From assembly GCA_910589055.1 (NCBI GenBank), contig CAJURN010000021.1, positions 1-54,091 on the forward strand: 54,091 nucleotides of DNA, in the 5' to 3' direction. Of the stretch, positions 48,698-54,091 are shown one piece after another. The DNA comes from an uncultured Muribaculaceae bacterium (GTDB lineage: Bacteria > Bacteroidota > Bacteroidia > Bacteroidales > Muribaculaceae). The stretch's first letter is position 1. Each line of letters opens with the position of its first letter. The translations under genes were made by a program, and so were the position numbers. The notes beneath the pieces were generated by a model that did no database searches, was not told the origin of the DNA, and worked only from the letters and a program-made list of their open reading frames with translations.

Positions 48698-50742
48698 TGG
48701 CACGCCGGAAATTCTCATTCATGCACCTGCCGCTCGCGGCCATGACTGCCGGGCTGATTCTATCGGCCTGCGCGAGTATCGGTCGTCCCGAGGGCGGACC
48801 GCGCGACGAGGATCCTCCGGTGTTTGTAAGCTCCAATCCTGCTCCGGGGGCTGTGAATGTGGACCGCACACGGCTTACAGCCTACTTCGACGAAAATATC
48901 CAGCTTGAAGACGCGTTCACGAAGGTTGTCGTATCCCCGGCTCAGAAACAGCCGCCGTCGGTATCGGCCAATGGCAAACGCCTGTCGGTGGAGTTCCGCG
49001 ACACTCTGCTGCCCAACACCACCTACACAATCGACTTTGCCGATGCAATCAAGGATCTCAACGAGGGCAACATCCTCGACGGCTTTGCCCTTGATTTCTC
49101 CACGGGACCTGAGATTGACACGCTGCGCATATCAGGCATGGTGCTCCAGGCCGAGAATCTTGAACCTGCCCAGGGTATGCTCGTGGGCGTGTATTCCAAT
49201 CTTTCCGATACTGCCATAACCACACTGCCGTTCGAGCGCATCGCCCGCACCAATCAGTACGGCCAGTTCACTATACGAAATCTGAAGCCCGGCACTTACC
49301 GCGTGTATGCCGTCAACGACGTGAACCGCGACTACCATTGGGACCGCAGCGAGGATGTGGCTTTTATCGACTACACCGTATCGCCGACAACGGAGCTGAT
49401 TGAAGTGTCCGACACCCTGTGGGCGGCCGACCGCTCCGACTCGATACATGTACGCCAGGGAATACGTTATCTTCCCAATGATGTGCTGCTTACGTGGTTC
49501 AACGAAAACTATTCGGCTCAATATCTGAAGGACTACAAGCGCCCCGAGCGTCATAAGATTACCGTGAACTTCGGAGCGCAGTCCGACACACTTCCCGAAA
49601 TCCACATCGTGTCCGGCACTCCTGGCGTAGGCCGCGAAATATCGGAATGGGCACGCCTGAAAGTAAATGCCACACGCGACAGCCTGGAATACTGGATGAC
49701 CGATTCGTCGGTGATTTCAGCCGATTCGCTTATGCTCTCGATGCGCTATTTGAAAACCGATACTACGGAAAACCTTACGTGGACCACCGACACTCTGAAA
49801 TTTTTCTTCCGCGAACCCAAGCAGGCCATGAAAAAGAAAGAAGAAAAGAAGGAGGTTCGCGTCGATTCTCTTGGCGACACCATACCTGAGCCGCCCGTGC
49901 TGACCTTCCTGACCGTCAAGGCCGGAAGTGGCTCGCAGGATCTCAACCGTCCGCTTGTGATTGAATACAATCAACCGCTGATGAGCCTTGACACAGCTGC
50001 AATACATCTTGAAATGCAGGAAGACACGCTTTGGATTCCCGTGCGAGAGCTGAAGTTGCGCCCCGACAGTCTCAATCCGTTGCTGCGCAGTGTCGCCGAT
50101 GTGCAGTGGACGCCGGGAGCGAAATACCGTTTCACTGCCGACTCGTTGGCTTTTATGGGCATCTACAACCAGTGGAACAAGCCTTATAAGACCGAGTTCT
50201 CCGCCCGTCAGTTGGAGGATTATTCGAGCATCAAATTCCAGCTTGCGGGGCTTGATTCCGTTGCTGCCGTAGTGGAACTGCTGTCCTCGTCGGACGCTCC
50301 CGTCTACCGTGCTGCCGTTGGGCCGGGTGAGACGGAGGTCGTGCTCAAATACCTTAATCCGGGTGCATATTATGCCCGCGTGATTCTCGACAGTAACGGT
50401 AACGGCAAGTGGGACACCGGCTCGATAAGCGATTCACTCCAGCCCGAGGAAGTGTATTATTTCCCCAAGAAACTCAATCTCAAGAAGAATTGGGACATAG
50501 AGCAGCCGTGGGATATCTTCGAACTGCCCATCGACTTGCAGAAACCGTATGCCATAAAGAAGAACCGTCCCAAGCTGAAACGCGGCGAAAAAGCTCCCGA
50601 AGAGGAGGAAGAAGAGGATGAATACGACCCGATGAATCCTTTCGGCAACGAAAACCGCAATCCCTTCGATAACAAAGGCAGCAACTCGCGCCGTCCGGGC
50701 GGCATCCGCCCCAGTAATACAGGCGGTCTTATGAGACGCTGA
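48697..50742 (+). CDS. Ig-like (Big_5) lipoprotein
   Basis: A 681-residue lipoprotein: MARRKFSFMHLPLAAMTAGL then ILSAC, lipobox LSAC. Residues 30-130 are a Big_5 Ig-like fold (DEDPPVFVSSNPAPGAVNVD, RTRLTAYFDENIQL). The middle holds GTYRVYAVNDVNRDYHWDRS, then further beta domains and LNPGAYYARVILDSNGNGKW. The last 90 residues are low-complexity (KRGEKAPEEEEEEDEYDPM ... NRNPFDNKGSNSRRPGG). It fits the Bacteroidota Ig-like domain lipoproteins of unknown role that sit beside ispB. Start ATG 48697 overlaps ispB. Confidence 0.85.
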   Translation: MARRKFSFMHLPLAAMTAGLILSACASIGRPEGGPRDEDPPVFVSSNPAPGAVNVDRTRLTAYFDENIQLEDAFTKVVVSPAQKQPPSVSANGKRLSVEFRDTLLPNTTYTIDFADAIKDLNEGNILDGFALDFSTGPEIDTLRISGMVLQAENLEPAQGMLVGVYSNLSDTAITTLPFERIARTNQYGQFTIRNLKPGTYRVYAVNDVNRDYHWDRSEDVAFIDYTVSPTTELIEVSDTLWAADRSDSIHVRQGIRYLPNDVLLTWFNENYSAQYLKDYKRPERHKITVNFGAQSDTLPEIHIVSGTPGVGREISEWARLKVNATRDSLEYWMTDSSVISADSLMLSMRYLKTDTTENLTWTTDTLKFFFREPKQAMKKKEEKKEVRVDSLGDTIPEPPVLTFLTVKAGSGSQDLNRPLVIEYNQPLMSLDTAAIHLEMQEDTLWIPVRELKLRPDSLNPLLRSVADVQWTPGAKYRFTADSLAFMGIYNQWNKPYKTEFSARQLEDYSSIKFQLAGLDSVAAVVELLSSSDAPVYRAAVGPGETEVVLKYLNPGAYYARVILDSNGNGKWDTGSISDSLQPEEVYYFPKKLNLKKNWDIEQPWDIFELPIDLQKPYAIKKNRPKLKRGEKAPEEEEEEDEYDPMNPFGNENRNPFDNKGSNSRRPGGIRPSNTGGLMRR

Positions 50743-50752
50743 CAGTAGGGTG

Positions 50753-50893
50753 GATAGAGCTGATAAGGCTAATGGGGCTAATAAGTCCTATAAGGCTTAT
50801 AATCAGGAAACTATTATCTTCACTTTTCACCCTCCACTTTCCGCTCTCAACCTTTCACCCTTCACTTTTCACTCTTCATCCTCCGCTTTCCCC
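50753..50893. repeat. low-complexity repeats between the Ig-like lipoprotein and the helicase
   Basis: Two parts. 50758-50805 has AAGGCTAATGGGGCTAATAAG, CCTATAAGGCTTATAA units. 50817-50893 is pyrimidine-rich (CTTTTCACCCTCCACTTTCC, CCTTTCACCCTTCACTTTTC, ACTCTTCATCCTCCGCTTTC) with the wording of 2408-2497. The second part runs past the helicase stop (50869-50871) and encodes the C-terminal EGKAEDEE. Confidence 0.65.
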
Positions 50894-52380
50894 TCAATCA
50901 TGGCGGCGGGTGGAGTGATGAGATACAGGCGCTTGCGGGCGCGGGTAACAGCGGTATAGAGCCAGCGGTAGAATTCCATTCCCAATGCGTCGTCGGGCAC
51001 GTAGCCCACATCGACAAATACGTCGCGCCACTGGCCACCCTGGGCTTTGTGGCAGGTCACGGCGTAGGCAAACTTGACTTGCAATGCGTTCCAATAAGGA
51101 TTCTTGCGCAGTCCGCGCATGCGTTCTTCCACCGTGGCGCAGGGACTGAAGAAATCCGGGTCGGACAGTACGCCGTAATATAGAGCGTTGGTCTGCTCCT
51201 GATTCAAGGCCGGAGCCTCGCTGCGCAAGGCATCAACAATCACCTTGGCATCAAAAGTAACTTCCGACTCGGGGTCGAAATTGTCGGTTCCCGCTCCGGT
51301 TGTACACACCCTCACGTCGGCGAATTCCAGGCCGTAGCGCCTTTCCGTGCCATAGACTTTCTCCACTCTGAGCACATCGCCGTTGGCTATGAAGTCAAGG
51401 CCTTTGGGTCGCGCTCCGGTGAAGTAATGGTTTTTCGCCACGATGAGCATGTCGTCGGTCGACAGCAGTTCCTCCCTATATAAGATGCGCGCACGTATGG
51501 CGGCGTTGTATTCCGCTGCGCGCCGGTTGCTGCGGGTAATCATGATTGTTTCCGTAGCTCCGCCGTCTCGCCTTGAATAAGCCTGCTCGAGCAAGTCGGG
51601 AAGATCCTCACCGCTTACAATCAGTACATCGTCGAAGCCTTCGGTGCGCAGTTTGGGCACAAGAAGCTCCGGCGCCACGCCTTCGTTCTCAGCCGCCTTC
51701 GACGGCGCCAGACGCAGCATTGCCCTGCGCAGGCGCGTGGCGTTGAAGAGTATGCCCGAGTCGGCGGCCTGGCGGGCTGTCTCAGTGAGTGTCGCGGCAG
51801 ACACTTTCAGCCCGTAGCCGCGCAGCACGTCGGGCTTCATTGCGGGCGAGCGCTTCGAGCCTACGGGTGGTAGCTGGGCTGTGTCGCCGAGCAGTATCAG
51901 ACGGCAGTTGTCGCCGGTGTAGACGTATGTGATGAGGTCTTCGAGCAGGTCGCTCTCGCCGGATGCCCCGCCGATCATGGAAGCCTCGTCGACTATGAAC
52001 ACCGTGTTATGATGCGGATTTTCCTGCATGTACGGCCCCTGGTCGTCGCCGTAGGACATTCCCGGGAGCGCGTGCTTGTAGATTTTGCGGTGGATTGTGT
52101 ATGCAGGATGGCCGCCTGAGTTTGCGCTGAACACCTTTGCCGCACGACCCGTGGGTGCCATCAGTATGGCTTTTATACCGACCGATTCCAGGGCTTTTAC
52201 GAGCGCTCCCGTCATTGAAGTCTTGCCCGTGCCGGCATATCCGTTGAGGATGAAGGCCACGCCCGGCTCGGTTGATGCGCAGAAGCGCGCCAAGGCTCCA
52301 ATCACCTGCACCTGCTGGGAATTGGGAACGTAGGGTAGGCGAGCCACCACCTCGTAGGCAAATTCAATGTCGGTCATCAT
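50869..52380 (-). CDS. RecD-like DNA helicase
   Basis: A 503-residue superfamily 1 helicase. Walker A ILNGYAGTGKTSMTGALVKA, Walker B FIVDEASMIGG, motif III LLGDTAQLPPVGSKRSPA, motif V VTCHKAQGGQWRDVFVD and motif VI LYTAVTRARKRLYLI. It is a single-subunit RecD/UvrD_C_2 type without nuclease domain, common in Bacteroidota. ATG 52380 and 52377 are both possible starts. A -7 element ends only five bases upstream, so the message may be leaderless. Confidence 0.93.
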   Translation of the reverse strand: MMTDIEFAYEVVARLPYVPNSQQVQVIGALARFCASTEPGVAFILNGYAGTGKTSMTGALVKALESVGIKAILMAPTGRAAKVFSANSGGHPAYTIHRKIYKHALPGMSYGDDQGPYMQENPHHNTVFIVDEASMIGGASGESDLLEDLITYVYTGDNCRLILLGDTAQLPPVGSKRSPAMKPDVLRGYGLKVSAATLTETARQAADSGILFNATRLRRAMLRLAPSKAAENEGVAPELLVPKLRTEGFDDVLIVSGEDLPDLLEQAYSRRDGGATETIMITRSNRRAAEYNAAIRARILYREELLSTDDMLIVAKNHYFTGARPKGLDFIANGDVLRVEKVYGTERRYGLEFADVRVCTTGAGTDNFDPESEVTFDAKVIVDALRSEAPALNQEQTNALYYGVLSDPDFFSPCATVEERMRGLRKNPYWNALQVKFAYAVTCHKAQGGQWRDVFVDVGYVPDDALGMEFYRWLYTAVTRARKRLYLITPPAAMIEGKAEDEE

Positions 52381-52384
52381 GCGG

Positions 52385-52392
52385 CAAAATTA
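52385..52392 (-). promoter_or_regulatory. -7 element of the helicase gene
   Basis: TAATTTTG on the minus strand (52392 to 52385), directly before ATG 52380. Confidence 0.5.
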
Positions 52393-52458
52393 CGCAATAT
52401 TTTCAACTTTCATGTAGGCGGAAGTGTTTTCATAGCGAACAAAAAATAATACCCCTAT

Positions 52459-52758
52459 ATGAATTACGACGAATTAATCAATAGCTCGAAAGTGGTGCTC
52501 GTGGAGTTCTTTGCCACATGGTGCGGCCACTGCAAGGAAATGGAACCCGTGGTAGAACAGGTGAAGGAGCTTCTGGCAGGACATGCCGAGGTGTATCAGC
52601 TTGACGTTGACAAGAACACCGAGGCCGCCGATAAGGCAAACATCACGGGCACGCCGACATTTATCCTGTATAAGGACGGACGTCAGGTGTGGCGCCACAG
52701 CGGCGAGGTCGATGGCACCGTGATTATGGAAAAAGCCGGACAGGCCATAAACGGATAA
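52459..52758 (+). CDS. thioredoxin-fold protein with CGHC active site
   Basis: A 99-residue single thioredoxin domain: VVLVEFFATWCGHCKEMEP (active-site C-G-H-C, as in PDI, more oxidising than CGPC), cis-Pro in ITGTPTFILYKDG. No signal peptide, so it is cytosolic unless another route applies. It lies 15 bp before the C39-VKOR gene, which makes disulfide chemistry the likely shared theme. Confidence 0.92.
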   Translation: MNYDELINSSKVVLVEFFATWCGHCKEMEPVVEQVKELLAGHAEVYQLDVDKNTEAADKANITGTPTFILYKDGRQVWRHSGEVDGTVIMEKAGQAING

Positions 52759-52773
52759 TACGTCACAATCCCC

Positions 52774-53763
52774 ATGCCCACTCTCTTCTCCGATTTCCTC
52801 ACAGCGCTCGAGGTGCCGCACACGACGCCGTACAGCGACCGGCGGTTTGAAACAATGGCTTTCAAATCGCTCTTCGGCCTGTCAAAACTGTTGGAGGAAT
52901 ACGGGGTGGACAATGAGGCCCTGAGCTTTTCCGACAAGGATGTGCTGACGCAGCTCACGCCGCCTTTCCTTGCCCGGATGGACGATTCTTTCGCCATTGT
53001 AACGGCCATGGATTCCGGCGGCGTAACGCTGAAGAGATACGACGGGACGGTTGCCACACCCGACAAGGATTCTTTCTGCAAGGATTGGACGGGCGTGGTG
53101 CTTCTGGCGTATCCTGACGCAAAGTCGCGCGAACCCGAATATGAGACCCATCGCTTCATCGACATCGCCAACAAGGCCAAGAAATACGTTCTGTTTGCGT
53201 CGGCCCTGTTTCTGGTCGGGTACCTCTTCGTGAGCAACGGGCTGTGGCGCAGTCCGAGCCTTACAGCCGTTGGCGCGCTTGATATATTCGGACTATACGT
53301 GAGTTTCCTGCTCGTACTCAAGACTCACGGCGTACACACCGGCGCCGCCGACAGAATGTGCGGCATAATCGACCGCACGGGGTGTTCGACTGTGTTGTCC
53401 ACCAAAGCCTCGACATTCTTCGGAATTTTCGGCTGGAGCGAGGTCGGACTGGCTTATTTCGGAGTCAGCCTCGGTGCATTGCTCATGTTTCCGCAATGCG
53501 CTCCGTGGCTTGCGTTGGCCGATGCTTGCTGCTGCCCGTTCTCGATATGGAGCGTGTGGTATCAGAAGTACCGCGCCAAAGCATGGTGCACGCTCTGCCT
53601 TTGCGTGCAGGCGACATTGTGGCTTCTGCTCGGATGCTTTATTCTTGGCGGTTGGTTCAGGGATGTGTTTCCGGTCAGGATTGAATTTTTCGTCCTGGTG
53701 GCATCCTACATCACGGCTTTGTTGGCTATAAATGCTGTTTCACCTAAGGAAAAATCGAAATGA
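52774..53763 (+). CDS. C39-like/VKOR fusion membrane protein
   Basis: A 329-residue two-part protein. Residues 1-125 look like the peptidase C39 fold (LEVPHTTPYSDRRFETMAFK ... SLFGLSKLLEEYGV ... DSFAIVTAMDSGGVTLKRYD) but the catalytic Cys (in the Q..DCG position) and His are missing, so it should be inactive as a protease. Residues 140-325 are a VKOR domain with about five helices, the loop-cysteine region CSTVLSTKASTFFGIFGWSE, and the redox pair WCTLCLCV. VKOR passes electrons to quinone while forming disulfides. Its stop overlaps a 39-codon peptide gene (ATGA). Confidence 0.85.
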   Translation: MPTLFSDFLTALEVPHTTPYSDRRFETMAFKSLFGLSKLLEEYGVDNEALSFSDKDVLTQLTPPFLARMDDSFAIVTAMDSGGVTLKRYDGTVATPDKDSFCKDWTGVVLLAYPDAKSREPEYETHRFIDIANKAKKYVLFASALFLVGYLFVSNGLWRSPSLTAVGALDIFGLYVSFLLVLKTHGVHTGAADRMCGIIDRTGCSTVLSTKASTFFGIFGWSEVGLAYFGVSLGALLMFPQCAPWLALADACCCPFSIWSVWYQKYRAKAWCTLCLCVQATLWLLLGCFILGGWFRDVFPVRIEFFVLVASYITALLAINAVSPKEKSK

Positions 53764-53879
53764 AGACAATTTCACGAAAAATATTTCCCGGCGCCCGCAA
53801 GCTCGATCCTCTTGAAATGAATAATCTTCACTTCAAGACTCTCGGCAATTCAAGTCCGCGTAAGCAAAAAGCGGACTGA
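53760..53879 (+). CDS. 39-residue peptide, possible RiPP-like precursor
   Basis: A short gene overlapping the C39-VKOR stop by four bases. It encodes MKTISRKIFPGARKLDPLEM then NNLHFKTLGNSSPRKQKAD. The LDPLEMNNLHF segment resembles the LxxLExNxL leader of Bacteroidota double-glycine peptides, but there is no GG or GA cleavage site and no Cys. Translational coupling with a C39-like protein argues for a real gene. Whether it is a modified peptide, a small regulator or a relic cannot be decided. Confidence 0.5.
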   Translation: MKTISRKIFPGARKLDPLEMNNLHFKTLGNSSPRKQKAD

Positions 53880-53955
53880 ATGTGTGGGTAAATATGCGAG
53901 TAAATTGACGTAAAGTACTTATTTTACATAAAAAGTGAATTTTTTTCGCAAAATA

Positions 53956-53987
53956 TTTGCAGGAATGAAAAATGTGGCCTAACTTTG
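53956..53987 (+). promoter_or_regulatory. promoter of tRNA-Asp
   Basis: TTTG (53956-53959), exactly 20 bp, TAACTTTG (53980-53987), 49 bp before the tRNA. Confidence 0.8.
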
Positions 53988-54036
53988 CACTCGCAAAAGC
54001 AAAGGAGCTGATGCCTCTCCCACCAAAGAGATAAAC

Positions 54037-54091
54037 GGTGTGGTAGTTCAGCTGGTTAGAATACCTGCCTGTCACGCAGGGGGTCGCGGGT
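54037..54091 (+). tRNA. tRNA-Asp (anticodon GUC), cut by the window edge
   Basis: The 5' 55 bases are present: acceptor GGTGTGG, D arm, anticodon arm CCTGC-CTGTCAC-GCAGG giving GTC, and the beginning of the T arm. The rest lies beyond the window. Confidence 0.9.

Noticed and set aside
47606..48718. 370-codon minus-strand frame opposite ispB
   Set aside because: Shadow of the polyprenyl synthase; both DDxxD motifs are on the plus strand.

Overview
The window reads as ordinary Bacteroidales chromosome, most likely a gut Bacteroidota of the Muribaculaceae/Bacteroidaceae kind; family-level placement is inference. The evidence is Bacteroidota-type promoters (-33 TTTG, about 20 bp, -7 TAnnTTTG) in front of tRNA and protein genes, weak ribosome binding sites, a PorZ homologue and a protein with a C-terminal type IX sorting domain, a GYF/CD225 plus DUF2752 gene pair, and a moderately GC-rich housekeeping background broken by AT-rich accessory islands. 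No rRNA, prophage, insertion sequence or CRISPR array was found.

Layout. 1-2300: end of an unknown gene, an AT-rich lipoprotein and a small outer-membrane barrel protein. 2530-9950: housekeeping genes (MazG-like, deoC, GYF/CD225 and DUF2752 membrane proteins, RlmL-like methyltransferase with a long charged tail, purD, a membrane protein, pdxB). 9970-10670: HigBA-type toxin-antitoxin pair on the minus strand. 10700-13700: recO, then tRNA-Glu, rpsT and a second identical tRNA-Glu, a HAD phosphatase and ribF. 13690-16610: CaCA antiporter and a type IX-secreted leucine-rich-repeat protein, separated by a low-complexity repeat region. 16617-23935: trmB, mrp, aroQ, then a tightly overlapping cell-surface operon (epimerase, small membrane protein, O-methyltransferase, three glycosyltransferases and a Kdo/LPS-kinase-like protein). 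24024-27759: an AT-rich tandem array of five related secreted proteins plus a truncated sixth, bordered by a broken signal-peptide gene. 27870-37820: nadA, leuS, rdgB, porZ and its partner ORF, panB, yqeY, serS. 37904-44750: outer-membrane phospholipase A, tRNA-Arg, a divergent DXS-like enzyme, a YycJ-type MBL hydrolase, an RsmI-like methyltransferase and a POT peptide transporter. 44919-46572: an AbiE-type system behind a perfect palindromic operator. 46747-52380: AraC regulator, polyprenyl synthase, Ig-like lipoprotein, RecD-like helicase. 52459-54091: thioredoxin, a degenerate C39-VKOR fusion, a 39-residue peptide gene and a tRNA-Asp cut by the window edge.

The genes to look at first are the tandem secreted paralog array (24148-27759), the thioredoxin/C39-VKOR/small-peptide operon (52459-53879) and the AbiE pair with its operator. 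Three kinds of intergenic low-complexity repeat recur between genes, often as facing purine and pyrimidine arms, and in two places run into the 3' end of a neighbouring coding region. No function could be assigned to the paralog array, the lipoprotein at 104 or the ORF next to porZ.
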